Assembly (NCBI RefSeq): GCF_900104135.1
Contig: NZ_FNIV01000012.1
Coordinates: forward strand, 1 to 64,000
Direction of reading: 5' to 3'
DNA: 64,000 nt
Source of the DNA: Halomonas shengliensis
GTDB taxonomy: Bacteria > Pseudomonadota > Gammaproteobacteria > Pseudomonadales > Halomonadaceae
Positions 11,074 to 20,659 of this stretch are shown here, in pieces. The translations under genes were made by a program, and so were the position numbers. Position 1 is the stretch's first letter, and each line of letters opens with the position of its first letter. Below the pieces are notes generated by a model that ran no database searches, was not told where the DNA came from, and worked only from the letters and a program-made list of their open reading frames with translations.

Positions 11074-13095
11074 CTAGAGCAGCAGTCGACGGATGTCGGT
11101 AAGCAGCTGCCCCAGCAGAGCGGTGAAGCGCGCCGCGTCGGCCCCGTTGACCGCGCGGTGGTCGTAGGAGAGCGACAACGGCATCATCAGCCGCGGCTGG
11201 AAGGCCGCCCCGTCCCACACCGGCTTCATCGACGCCTTGGAGACGCCGAGGATGGCGACCTCCGGGGCATTGACGATGGGGGTGAAGGCGGTGCCGCCGA
11301 TGGAACCCAGGCTGGAGATGGTGAAGCAGCCGCCGGTCATCTCCTCGCGCTTGAGCTTCTTCGACTGCGCCTTCTTGGCCAGCTCCACGGATTCCTTGGC
11401 GAGGTCGATCAGCGATTTCTTATCGGCGTCGCGGATCACCGGCACCATCAGGCCGTCCGGGGTGTCCACGGCGACGCCGATGTGCACATACTTCTTGTGC
11501 ACCACCGTCTCGCCGTCGCTCTTCAGGCTGACGTTGAACTGCGGGTACTGGCGAAGGGCGTAGGCGCACGCCTTGATCAGGAAGGGCAGCGGCGTGAGCT
11601 TGGCACCCTGGGCCTCCGCCTCGGCCTTCATGGACTTGCGGAAGGCCTCCAGCTCGGTGATGTCCGCCTCGTCGAACTGGGTGACATGGGGCAGGTTGAC
11701 CCAGCTGCGGTGCAGGTTGGTGGCGCCCATCTTCATCAGGCGCCCCATGGGCTGCTCTTCCACCTCGCCGAACTGGCTGAAGTCCTGGTCGGGGATCGGC
11801 GGGATGCCGGAACCGGCCGCCGCGGGCGCGCCAGGGGCGGCCTGGGCCTGGGCCTTGCCTTGGTTGGCCATCACCTGCTTGACGTAGGCGTGGACGTCCT
11901 CCTTGAGCACGCGCTGCTTGGGGCCGCTGGGCGGGACCTGGGTCAGGTCGACGCCGAGCTCGCGGGCCAGCATGCGCACCGCCGGGCCGGCATGGACCAG
12001 CTTGCCCTCGCGGGGCTTGTGGGACGCCATCTCGGCCTCGGGACTCGGGGTACCGGCCGGGGTGGGCGCCGGCTTATCGGCCTGGGGCTTCTCGGCTTGA
12101 GACGCCTCGGCCGGCTTCCCGCTCGCCTTGCCTCCGCTCGAGGCGGGCGCGGGGGCGGCGCCGGCGGTCTCGATGATGCCGATCAGGTCACCCTCGGAGA
12201 CGCTGTCGCCCTCCTTGACGGCGAGCTCCACCAGCCGGCCCTTGTGAGGACTCGGCACATCCATGGAGGCCTTGTCGGACTCCAGGGTGATCAGCGGCGT
12301 CTCCTCCTCGACCTCGTCGCCCTCGGCCACGGCCAACTCGATGATCGGCACGTCGCTGGCGCCGCCCAGGTCCGGCACCCGGACCTCATGGCGCTGCGGC
12401 TCGCCGCCGCCCTGGGGGGCGGGCTCTGACTCGGGCTCGGGCTCGGCGGCCGCCTGGGACTCGCTCGCCGCGGGCGCGGGGGCCTGCCGTGCCTCGCCGC
12501 CCTCGTCGGTGATCTCCATGGTACCGATCAGGTCGCCCTCGGAGACGGTGTCGCCCTCCTTCACGGCCAGGGAGACCAGCCTGCCGGCATGGGGGCTGGG
12601 CACGTCCATGGAGGCCTTGTCGGACTCCAGGGTGATCAGCGCCGCCTCGAGGTCGACCTCATCGCCCTCGGCCACCGCGACCTCGATCACCTCGACGTCG
12701 CTATCGCCGCCGAGGTCGGGCACGGTGATCTCCACGGTGCGCTTGCCGCCGCCGGCCTTGGCCGCCGGCGTCTCGGTGTCGGGCGCCGGGGCCTTCTCGG
12801 GCGCCGGTGCGGCCTTCTCCTCGGCCTGGTCCGCCGCCGGCGTGGCGTCGCCGCCGCCCTCGATCTCGAGTTCGACGATGTCGTCACCCTCGGAGACGGT
12901 GTCGCCCTCCTTGACCAGCACCTTAACCACCTTGCCGCCCTTGGGCGAGGGCACGTCCATGCTGGCCTTGTCGGATTCCAGCGTGATCAGGGTGTCCTCG
13001 GCGTCGATGACGTCGCCTTCCGACACCGCGATCTCGATGATCTCCACATCGGTATCGCCGCCGATGTCCGGTACTTTGATGATTTCGCTACTCAA
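11074..13095 (-). CDS. aceF: Pyruvate dehydrogenase E2 (dihydrolipoamide acetyltransferase)
   Basis: 673 residues from a TTG start, chosen because AAGGAG lies just upstream and the next residues (SSEIIKVPDIGG) begin the first lipoyl domain. It carries three lipoyl domains, each with ESDKASMDVPSP; the lipoylated lysines are K43, K160 and K275, joined by Ala/Pro-rich linkers. An E3/E1-binding domain lies around 375-411 and the catalytic domain ends with SYDHRAVNGADAARF (H646). It transfers the acetyl group made by AceE to CoA. The near-identical lipoyl modules make long direct DNA repeats within the gene. No lpd gene follows, unlike E. coli. Confidence 0.97.
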   Translation of the reverse strand: MSSEIIKVPDIGGDTDVEIIEIAVSEGDVIDAEDTLITLESDKASMDVPSPKGGKVVKVLVKEGDTVSEGDDIVELEIEGGGDATPAADQAEEKAAPAPEKAPAPDTETPAAKAGGGKRTVEITVPDLGGDSDVEVIEVAVAEGDEVDLEAALITLESDKASMDVPSPHAGRLVSLAVKEGDTVSEGDLIGTMEITDEGGEARQAPAPAASESQAAAEPEPESEPAPQGGGEPQRHEVRVPDLGGASDVPIIELAVAEGDEVEEETPLITLESDKASMDVPSPHKGRLVELAVKEGDSVSEGDLIGIIETAGAAPAPASSGGKASGKPAEASQAEKPQADKPAPTPAGTPSPEAEMASHKPREGKLVHAGPAVRMLARELGVDLTQVPPSGPKQRVLKEDVHAYVKQVMANQGKAQAQAAPGAPAAAGSGIPPIPDQDFSQFGEVEEQPMGRLMKMGATNLHRSWVNLPHVTQFDEADITELEAFRKSMKAEAEAQGAKLTPLPFLIKACAYALRQYPQFNVSLKSDGETVVHKKYVHIGVAVDTPDGLMVPVIRDADKKSLIDLAKESVELAKKAQSKKLKREEMTGGCFTISSLGSIGGTAFTPIVNAPEVAILGVSKASMKPVWDGAAFQPRLMMPLSLSYDHRAVNGADAARFTALLGQLLTDIRRLLL

Positions 13096-13153
13096 GGTCG
13101 CGCTCCTTCCAAATCGTGCCTGGAGGGGGCGGGCACGGGCCCGCCCCACCGGA

Positions 13154-15832
13154 TCAGTCGGTCAGCGGATTCGGCTTGGCCGGATCGATGTTGTACTTCG
13201 CCAGCGCCTCGCCGATCACCTTGCGCTCGAGCTCGCCGCGCTCTGCGAGCGCCTTGAGGGCGGCCACGGCGACGAAGCGGCGATCCACCTCGAAGAACTC
13301 GCGCAGCTTCTCGCGGGTATCGGAGCGGCCGAAGCCGTCGGTCCCCAGCACGTGGTAGTCGGTGGGCACCCAGGCACGCACCTGGTCGGCGAACAGGCGC
13401 ATGTAGTCGGTGGCGGCGACCGCCGGCCCCTGGCGACCCTCCAGGCAGCGGGTGACGTGGGGCTTGCCCGGCTCGGCCTCGGGGTTCAGGAAGGCCTCGC
13501 GATCCAGGCCCAGCGCCTCGCGACGCAGCTCGCTGAAGCTCGGCACGCTCCAGATGTCGGCGCCCACGCCCCAGTCGTCGCGGAGCAGCTCGGCGGCGGC
13601 CTCCACCTCGCGCAGGATGGTGCCGGAACCCATCAGCTGCACGCGGGCCTTGTCGCCCTGGGTCTCGCGCAGCAGGTACATGCCCTTGATGATGTCGTCC
13701 GCGGGCACCTCCTCCATCTCGGGGTGCTCGTAGTTCTCGTTCATCACCGTCAGGTAGTAGAAGCAGGGCTCCTTGTCGACGAACATCCGGGTCAGGCCAC
13801 TCTGCACGATCACCGCCAGCTCGTGGGCATAGGTGGGATCGTAGGTGCGGCAGTTGGGGATCATCGACGCCTGCAGGTGGCTGTGGCCGTCCTGGTGCTG
13901 CAGGCCCTCGCCGTTGAGGGTGGTGCGGCCGGCGGTGCCGCCGACCAGGAAGCCGCGCGCCTGCAGGTCACCGGCCGCCCAGGCCAGGTCGCCGATGCGC
14001 TGGAAGCCGAACATCGAGTAGTAGATGTAGAAGGGCAGCAGCGGCAGGCCGTGGTTGGCGTAGGAGGTGGCCGCGGCGATCCACGAGGACATCGCACCCG
14101 CCTCGGTGATGCCCTCCTCGAGCACCTGGCCGGCCTTGTCCTCGCGGTAGAACATCAGCTGGCCCTTGTCCATGGGCTCGTACTTCTGGCCCTCGGAGGT
14201 GTAGATGCCGAGCTGGCGGAACATGCCCTCCATGCCGAAGGTGCGCGCCTCGTCGGGGACGATGGGCACCACCTGCTTGCCGAAGCCCTTGTGCTTGACC
14301 AGGCCGTTGAGCACCCGTACGAAGGCCATGGTGGTGGAGACCTCGCGGCCCTTGGAGCCGCCCATCTGGCTGGCGAAGATCTTGTCGTCCAGCCCCGGAA
14401 TCTCCAGCGCCTCGAAGTCGTGCTGGCGCGCCGGCAGGTAGCCGCCCAGCCGCTCGCGCTGGAGATGCATGTACTTCATCTCCGGCGTGTCGTCGGCCGG
14501 CTTGTAGTAGGGCATGTCGTGCTCGATCTCCTCGTCGGAGATCGGGATGCCGAAGCGGTCGCGGAAGCGCTTGAGCACCTCGGGATCGTCGATGGACTTG
14601 ACCTGGTGGGCCTCGTTGTCGGCCTCGCCGCCGTCGGCACCCAGGCCGTAGCCCTTGACGGTATGCGCCAGCACCACGGTGGGACGCCCGTTGGCGTTGT
14701 TCACCGCCTGGTGGTAGGCCGCGTAGACCTTGAACGGGTCATGGCCGCCGCGGTTGAGCTTCCAGATGTCCTCGTCGGAGAGGTCCTTGACCATCTCGGC
14801 GGTCTCGGGGTACTTGCCGAAGAAGTTTTCCCGGGTATAGGCCCCGCCGTTGGCCTTGCAGTTCTGGTACTCGCCATCGACGGTCTCGTCCATGACCTTC
14901 TGCAGCACCCCCTTCTTGTCCTTCTCGAAGAGCGGATCCCACAGGCGGCCCCAGACCACCTTGATGACGTTCCAGCCGGCGCCCCGGAACACGCCCTCCA
15001 GCTCGTCCATGATGCGCGAGTTGCCGCGCACCGGACCGTCGAGGCGCTGCAGGTTGCAGTTGATCACGAAGATCAGGTTGTCGAGCTTCTCGCGGCTGGC
15101 CAGATGAATGGCGCCCAGGGACTCCGGCTCGTCACACTCGCCGTCGCCCATGAAGCACCAGATCTTGCGATCCTGCATCGGCTGCAGGTCGCGCTGATCC
15201 AGGTACTTCATGACGTGGGCCTGGTAGATCGCCATGATCGGGCCCAGGCCCATGGAGACCGTGGGCAGCTGCCAGAAGTCGGGCATCAGCCAGGGGTGCG
15301 GGTAGGACGAGAGCCCGTTGCCGTCGACCTCCTGGCGGTAGTTGTCCATCTGCTCCTCGGTCAGTCGTCCCTCGAGGAAGGCGCGGGCGTAGATGCCCGG
15401 GGAGCTGTGGCCCTGGATGAACACCAGGTCGCCCTGGAAGTCGCCGTTGGGGGCACGGAAGAAGTGGTTGAAGCCCACCTCGTAGAGGGTGGCGCTGGAC
15501 ATGTAGCTGGCCAGATGGCCGCCGATGCCCTTCTGCTTGCGGTTGGCGCGGGTCACCATCGCCGCCATGTTCCAGCGGATCATGGAGCGGATCTTGCGCT
15601 CCATGAAGAGGTCGCCGGGCATCGGCGCCTCGCGGTGCACCGGGATGGTGTTGCGATGCGGCGTGGTCGCCGAGAAGGGGGGCTGGGTACCGTCGCGGCG
15701 CAGGCGGTCGGCCAGGCGCGTGAGCAGGTACCGGGCGCGCTCCTCGCCCTCATGATCCAGAACCGATTCGAGGGATTCCAGCCACTCTTCGGTCTCGACC
15801 GGATCGAGATCCTCTCTTGCCTCCAGACTCAT
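13154..15832 (-). CDS. aceE: Pyruvate dehydrogenase E1 component
   Basis: A homodimeric-type E1 of 892 residues (E. coli 887). It decarboxylates pyruvate using thiamine diphosphate and passes the acetyl unit to lipoyl groups on AceF. The ThDP-binding stretch is visible as GDGECDEPES followed about 25 residues later by NCNLQRLDGPV. The start at 15832 has GGAGAGACG upstream and matches the family N-terminus (MSLEAREDLDPVETEEW). It is the first gene of aceE-aceF, with a 58-bp gap to aceF. A possible operator and promoter lie at 15982-16018. Confidence 0.98.
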   Translation of the reverse strand: MSLEAREDLDPVETEEWLESLESVLDHEGEERARYLLTRLADRLRRDGTQPPFSATTPHRNTIPVHREAPMPGDLFMERKIRSMIRWNMAAMVTRANRKQKGIGGHLASYMSSATLYEVGFNHFFRAPNGDFQGDLVFIQGHSSPGIYARAFLEGRLTEEQMDNYRQEVDGNGLSSYPHPWLMPDFWQLPTVSMGLGPIMAIYQAHVMKYLDQRDLQPMQDRKIWCFMGDGECDEPESLGAIHLASREKLDNLIFVINCNLQRLDGPVRGNSRIMDELEGVFRGAGWNVIKVVWGRLWDPLFEKDKKGVLQKVMDETVDGEYQNCKANGGAYTRENFFGKYPETAEMVKDLSDEDIWKLNRGGHDPFKVYAAYHQAVNNANGRPTVVLAHTVKGYGLGADGGEADNEAHQVKSIDDPEVLKRFRDRFGIPISDEEIEHDMPYYKPADDTPEMKYMHLQRERLGGYLPARQHDFEALEIPGLDDKIFASQMGGSKGREVSTTMAFVRVLNGLVKHKGFGKQVVPIVPDEARTFGMEGMFRQLGIYTSEGQKYEPMDKGQLMFYREDKAGQVLEEGITEAGAMSSWIAAATSYANHGLPLLPFYIYYSMFGFQRIGDLAWAAGDLQARGFLVGGTAGRTTLNGEGLQHQDGHSHLQASMIPNCRTYDPTYAHELAVIVQSGLTRMFVDKEPCFYYLTVMNENYEHPEMEEVPADDIIKGMYLLRETQGDKARVQLMGSGTILREVEAAAELLRDDWGVGADIWSVPSFSELRREALGLDREAFLNPEAEPGKPHVTRCLEGRQGPAVAATDYMRLFADQVRAWVPTDYHVLGTDGFGRSDTREKLREFFEVDRRFVAVAALKALAERGELERKVIGEALAKYNIDPAKPNPLTD

Positions 15833-16154
15833 AGACGTCTCTCCGAATGACGATGGGATGTCGTGTGCTCGCTGAGCGGGCAGCAGGCGCCCTCTCGCCA
15901 GAGAGGCAGCACGCCGCATGACAACGTTGTAATTTTTCTACAGGACGGGCGTCGGACGCACCGTTTCTGCGTGGAAGATACCGTATACGCCCCGCCCTGC
16001 CAATTCAACAAGGATTGGAATTATTTTCCACAAACAAGGCATTGCACCGCAGCACAAGGGCTTGCGAGACACCAGGCAAGATGATTCCGACGAAGGTCAA
16101 GGGGTTGTAAGTAAACTACCGTTTGAAGCAAGCGAGCGGCCTGCCTCTCCCCCG
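15833..16154. other. Intergenic region upstream of aceE
   Basis: About 320 bp of lower-GC DNA between the aceE start and the ampD stop. It holds a candidate aceE promoter and palindromic operator (listed separately) and no convincing gene. The open frames crossing it on the plus strand are fragments without family features. Confidence 0.6.
15982..16018 (-). promoter_or_regulatory. Candidate aceE promoter and operator
   Basis: On the minus strand TTGTTG (16006-16011), an 18-bp spacer, then TATACG (15982-15987) form a weak sigma-70 promoter. The -35 element lies within an inverted repeat CCAAT-N9-ATTGG (16000-16018). GntR-type PdhR operators also contain inverted TTGGT/ACCAA-like halves, but the spacing here differs, so repressor identity is only a guess. 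Confidence 0.35.
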
Positions 16155-16724
16155 TCAGTCCGGCTCCCGCCGCGCGGCCAGGCGCTGCCGCCAGTAGGCC
16201 CAGTCGAAGGCGGGTCCGGGGTCGGACTTGCGCAGCGGCGCCACCTCGGCATGGCCGGCGATGCGCGAGGCGTCCAGGGCGGGATAGGCGGCGAAGAGCG
16301 CGCGGGTGACCTCGGCCAGGCGCTCGTACTGGGCGGCGGTGTAGGGCGAGACCTCGTCGCCCTCCAGCTCGATGCCGATGGCGAAGTCGTTGAGGGCGGC
16401 CCTCCAGCGCGCACCATCGCGCCAGCGGGAGCGCCCGGCGTGCCAGGCGCGGCGCCGGAAGGGCACGAACTGCACGCACTCGCCGTCGCGACGGATCAGC
16501 AGGTGGGCCGAGACCCGCAGCCCCTGGATGGCGGCGAAGAAGGGGTGTGCCGACGGATCGAGGCGGTTGGTGAAGAGGCGCTCGATGGCATCCCCGCCGA
16601 ACACCCCCGGCGGCAGGCTGATGGAGTGCAGCAGCAGCAGCGACACCTCGCCCTCCGGCCGCGCGTCGCAGTTGGGCGAGGGCACCCGCCGCGCCGAGGT
16701 CAACCAACCCTGTTCGATCACCAT
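16155..16724 (-). CDS. ampD: 1,6-anhydro-MurNAc-L-alanine amidase AmpD
   Basis: 189 residues, an N-acetylmuramoyl-L-alanine amidase-2 domain. Zinc-ligand candidates are the histidine in LLLHSISLP near residue 33, one in AGHAEVAP and the Asp of KSDPGPAFDW, as in AmpD. Substrates are recycled anhydro-muropeptides in the cytoplasm; loss of AmpD commonly induces AmpC beta-lactamases in other bacteria. I chose the ATG at 16724, which has GGGGAGGGGC ahead of it. It is divergent from nadC, as in several gammaproteobacteria where ampD and nadC are neighbours. Confidence 0.94.
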   Translation of the reverse strand: MVIEQGWLTSARRVPSPNCDARPEGEVSLLLLHSISLPPGVFGGDAIERLFTNRLDPSAHPFFAAIQGLRVSAHLLIRRDGECVQFVPFRRRAWHAGRSRWRDGARWRAALNDFAIGIELEGDEVSPYTAAQYERLAEVTRALFAAYPALDASRIAGHAEVAPLRKSDPGPAFDWAYWRQRLAARREPD

Positions 16725-16733
16725 GCCCCTCCC

Positions 16734-17656
<923 letters not shown>

Positions 17657-17668
17657 GACGGATCGACC

Positions 17669-17689
17669 GGGCGCCGACGGGAGGCGCCC
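17669..17689. terminator. Hairpin between nadC and acetyltransferase
   Basis: GGGCGCC (17669-17675) pairs with GGCGCCC (17683-17689). It sits in the 33-bp gap between two convergent genes and probably ends transcription from nadC, although no T-run follows. Confidence 0.5.
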
Positions 17690-18229
17690 TCAGGTCTCCA
17701 GCGCCACCAGGCGCTTCTCCAGGCGGTGGCGCGGCAGCCGCTCGCCGCCGCGCTCGACCCACTCCTGCCCCAGGTCGCGCCAGCCGCGGCGCACCAGCCC
17801 CTCGGCCAACAGCAGGCTCGCCTCGATGCTGGCCCGCCCCACGCCCTGCTCTACCAGCAGCCGCTCGGCGTGGATCAGCAGGGTCGCGCCGATCCCGCGA
17901 CGCGCAAGCGACGGCCAGACGTAGAGGGTCACGATGCGCCCGCGCGCCGGCTCGAGCTCCAGGAAGCCCACGCAGCGCCCGTCGCACTCCGCCACCAGGG
18001 TGGTGTAGAGCGCCTGGCGCGCCGCCCAGGCGCTGGCGTCGCGCGGCAGCGCCGAGACCCAGGCCTCGCGCTGGGCCACGCTGTAATGGGCCATGGCGCC
18101 CTGCATCACGGCGTGGTGGAAGACCTCGGCCTGGTCGGCGCCGTCACGCGCCCGCGCCTCGCGATAGCGGATCCGCGGGCCGCGCCGCGAGGCGGCCTGG
18201 CCGGCGTCCGCGTTGGGGGTGTCGTTCAT
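17690..18229 (-). CDS. GNAT-family N-acetyltransferase
   Basis: 179 residues. The acetyl-CoA-binding region is RIVTLYVWPSLARRGIGATL (motif A, R/Q-x-x-G-x-G/A form) around residues 106-125, and the C-terminal part resembles ElaA/PhnO-like GNAT proteins. It was started at the ATG at 18229, although the open frame extends upstream, because the remaining upstream frame lacks domain content and overlaps the divergent trmO gene. Substrate unknown. Convergent with nadC, divergent from trmO. Confidence 0.8.
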   Translation of the reverse strand: MNDTPNADAGQAASRRGPRIRYREARARDGADQAEVFHHAVMQGAMAHYSVAQREAWVSALPRDASAWAARQALYTTLVAECDGRCVGFLELEPARGRIVTLYVWPSLARRGIGATLLIHAERLLVEQGVGRASIEASLLLAEGLVRRGWRDLGQEWVERGGERLPRHRLEKRLVALET

Positions 18230-18329
18230 GGGGGTTCTCGTGCCGGGATGTTGCCGAGAGCCTACACAAGGGCGCCGGTCCCGCCAACCGGCCTCGCCGC
18301 CGCGGCAGGCGGCAGGCATAATGCCCGCC

Positions 18330-19055
18330 ATGAGCGTCTCCGCCCCCCTTCCCAACATCACGCTGTCGCCCATCGGCGTCATCGAGAGCGACTTCCCCGA
18401 CAAGTTCGGCGTGCCCCGCCAACCGGGGCTCGCCCCCTCGGCGCGTGCCACGCTCCGCCTGCTGCCGCCCTACGACGACCCACTGGCGGTGCGCGGCCTG
18501 GAGGCGTTCAGCCACCTGTGGCTCACCTTCCTGTTCCATCAGAGCCCAGAGCGCTGGACGCCGCTGGTGCGCCCACCGCGCCTAGGCGGCAACCGCAAGG
18601 TCGGCGTCTTCGCCAGCCGCAGCACCCACCGCCCCAACCGCCTGGGGCTCTCGCTGGTGGAGCTACTCGCGGTCGACCTCGGCGACGGGGTCAGGCTGAC
18701 CCTGGCCGGCGCCGACCTGGTGAGCGGCACCCCGGTGCTGGACATCAAGCCCTACCTGCCCTGGGCCGAGGCGCACCCCGAGGCCCGCGGCGGCTTCGCC
18801 CCCGAGGCACCGCCCCGGCTGGCGGTGCGCTTCGAGGCACCCGCCGAGGCGGCACTGGCCGTGCGCGAGGACGCCGCCTCGCTGCGTGCGCTGATCATCG
18901 AGGTGCTGGCCCAGGATCCCCGGCCCGCCTATCGCCGCGGCGGCGAGGCACGCACCTACGGGGTACGCCTGCGCGACGTCGACGTGCGCTTCCGCGTCCT
19001 CACCGACGAGGCGGGCTCACCCCGGCTCGAGGTGGTGGAGATCGCCGCCTCCTGA
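18330..19055 (+). CDS. trmO: tRNA (t6A37) N6-methyltransferase TrmO
   Basis: 241 residues. The TsaA-type beta-barrel motif starts near PIGVIESDF and includes the SAM-binding region FASRSTHRPNRLGLSLVELL, diagnostic of the YaeB/TrmO family, which methylates t6A37 to m6t6A37 in threonine tRNAs. The tRNA-Thr gene in this window is a plausible substrate class. Two ATGs (18321 and 18330) are possible. A CATAAT element at 18317-18322 would place a transcription start close to the second ATG, so the message may have almost no leader. Confidence 0.92.
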   Translation: MSVSAPLPNITLSPIGVIESDFPDKFGVPRQPGLAPSARATLRLLPPYDDPLAVRGLEAFSHLWLTFLFHQSPERWTPLVRPPRLGGNRKVGVFASRSTHRPNRLGLSLVELLAVDLGDGVRLTLAGADLVSGTPVLDIKPYLPWAEAHPEARGGFAPEAPPRLAVRFEAPAEAALAVREDAASLRALIIEVLAQDPRPAYRRGGEARTYGVRLRDVDVRFRVLTDEAGSPRLEVVEIAAS

Positions 19056-19060
19056 CGCGA

Positions 19061-19084
19061 CCAGGGGCCCCGCAGGGCCCCTGG
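19061..19084. terminator. Bidirectional hairpin between trmO and purC
   Basis: A perfect 10-bp stem (19061-19070 with 19075-19084, loop CGCA) lies between convergent trmO and purC. There is little T content after it, so efficiency is uncertain. Confidence 0.6.
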
Positions 19085-19110
19085 TGATGACACGGAAATA
19101 CCCGGAAGGC

Positions 19111-19824
19111 TCAGCCGAAATCGATACCGATCCGGCGCCCCACCTCCTCGTAGGCCTCGATCACGCCGCCCAGCCCCTGGCGGAAGCGGTCCTTGTCGAG
19201 CTTCTCGCGGCTCTTGGCGTCCCACAGCCGGCAGCCGTCCGGGGAGAATTCGTCGCCCAGCACGATCCGGCCCTGGAAGAGGCCGAACTCCAGCTTGTAG
19301 TCCACCAGCAGCAGGCCGCCGTCGGCGAAGAGTTGCTTGAGCACGGCGTTGACCTTGAAGGTGAGCGCCTTCATCTCCGCCAGCTGCTCGGGGGTCGCCC
19401 AGCCGAAGGTCTCGGCCAGCGACTCGTTGATCATCGGGTCGTGCAGGGCGTCGTTCTTGAGGAACAGCTCGAAGGTGGGCGGGTTCAGCTCCTGTCCCTC
19501 GGCGACCCCCAGGCGCTTGACCAGGCCGCCGGCGGCGAGGTTGCGCACCACGCACTCCACCGGGATCATCTCGAGCCTCTTGACCAGGCTCTCGGTGTCG
19601 GAGAGACGCTTCTCGAAGTGGGTGGGCACGCCGGCCTCGGCGAGCGTCTCCATGATGAAGGCGTTGAAGCGATTGTTGACCATGCCCTTGCGGTCCAGCG
19701 ACTCCATGCGCTCGCCGTCGAAGGCACTGGTGTCATCGCGGAATTGCAGTATCACGCGATCGGGGTCATCGGTGGCGAAGACCGACTTGGCCTTGCCGGC
19801 GTAGAGTTCTTGACGCTTTTCCAT
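19111..19824 (-). CDS. purC: SAICAR synthetase
   Basis: A 237-residue ATP-dependent ligase joining CAIR and aspartate in purine synthesis. Hallmarks are [20 protein letters not shown] at the start, DDTSAFDG, the block [19 protein letters not shown], and [10 protein letters not shown] then [12 protein letters not shown] near the end. It is the last gene of dapA-bamC-MBL-purC, 40 bp after the MBL gene. The same dapA-bamC-purC order is known in E. coli and Pseudomonas. Confidence 0.98.
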   Translation of the reverse strand: MEKRQELYAGKAKSVFATDDPDRVILQFRDDTSAFDGERMESLDRKGMVNNRFNAFIMETLAEAGVPTHFEKRLSDTESLVKRLEMIPVECVVRNLAAGGLVKRLGVAEGQELNPPTFELFLKNDALHDPMINESLAETFGWATPEQLAEMKALTFKVNAVLKQLFADGGLLLVDYKLEFGLFQGRIVLGDEFSPDGCRLWDAKSREKLDKDRFRQGLGGVIEAYEEVGRRIGIDFG

Positions 19825-19864
19825 GGCAGCCTCCGGGGGCTCGAGTCAGGAAGGAAGGTAGGGC

Positions 19865-20659
19865 TCAGGCGATGGCCTGCCACGCCAGGCCATCGTCCTG
19901 GCAGGTCACCATCAGCCGCGATTCGTCGCCGTCGAGCAGCGGCACCAGGGCCTCCAGCGCCAGCTCGGGGCGGTTGTTGTGTTCCGAGAGGTGCGAGCAG
20001 GCGATGCGCTGCAGGCGATCCAGGCCGAGGCGGGACAGCAGGCGAGCCGCCTGGGCGTTGGCCAGGTGCCCCCAGTCGCCACCCACCCGACGCTTCAGCC
20101 GCGGCGGATAGGGCCCCTCGGCCAGCAGTCGCACGTCGTGGTTGCACTCCAGCACCAGGGCATCGCAGCCGGCGAAGGCACGCGCCACATGCTCGGTGGG
20201 ATGCCCCAGGTCGGTCAGCAGTCCCAGTCGCCGCCCGCCGCCCTGGATGCGGAACTGCACCGGTTCGCGGGCATCGTGGGGCACGGTCACCGGGTCGATG
20301 GAAAGCCCCTTCACCGCGAAGCGCGCCTGGGGGGTGATCCAGCGGCGTTCCGGCAGCTCGCCGAGGCGCCCCGAGGCCCAGGTGCCCGGGGTCAACCACA
20401 CCGGCAGGCGGTAGCGGCGCGCCAGGGCGCCGATGCCACGGATATGGTCGCCGTGCTCGTGGGTCACCAGCAGGGCATCGAGCTGGCGCGGGTGCATGCC
20501 CAGCCGTCCCAGGCGCCGCTCCGCCTCGCGCAGGCTGAAGCCGCAGTCCACCAGCAGGTGGGTCTCGCCGTCGCTGACCAGGGTGGCATTGCCCTTGCTG
20601 CCGCTGCCCAGGGAGGCGAAGCGCAGCCGCCCCGGCGGCACCTCCTGCGTCGCCGTCAT
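19865..20659 (-). CDS. MBL-fold metallo-hydrolase
   Basis: 264 residues with the metallo-beta-lactamase signature THEHGDH (near residue 68) and further ligands DLGHPTEHVARAF and LECNHD. The N-terminus RFASLGSGSKGNATLV is typical of the YycJ/WalJ-type subfamily. Its ATG shares one base with the bamC stop (TGATG), so it is co-translated in the operon. Pseudomonas has a similar MBL gene between bamC and purC. A nuclease-like or hydrolase role is possible; the substrate is unknown. Confidence 0.88.
   Translation of the reverse strand: MTATQEVPPGRLRFASLGSGSKGNATLVSDGETHLLVDCGFSLREAERRLGRLGMHPRQLDALLVTHEHGDHIRGIGALARRYRLPVWLTPGTWASGRLGELPERRWITPQARFAVKGLSIDPVTVPHDAREPVQFRIQGGGRRLGLLTDLGHPTEHVARAFAGCDALVLECNHDVRLLAEGPYPPRLKRRVGGDWGHLANAQAARLLSRLGLDRLQRIACSHLSEHNNRPELALEALVPLLDGDESRLMVTCQDDGLAWQAIA

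Noticed and set aside
12263..12995. Direct DNA repeats that could be read as a tandem array
   Set aside because: They are the three lipoyl-domain coding segments of aceF, a normal family feature.
12263..15850. 1195-codon plus-strand open frame opposite aceF/aceE
   Set aside because: Antisense shadow of codon bias in aceEF; no start signal and no recognisable domains.
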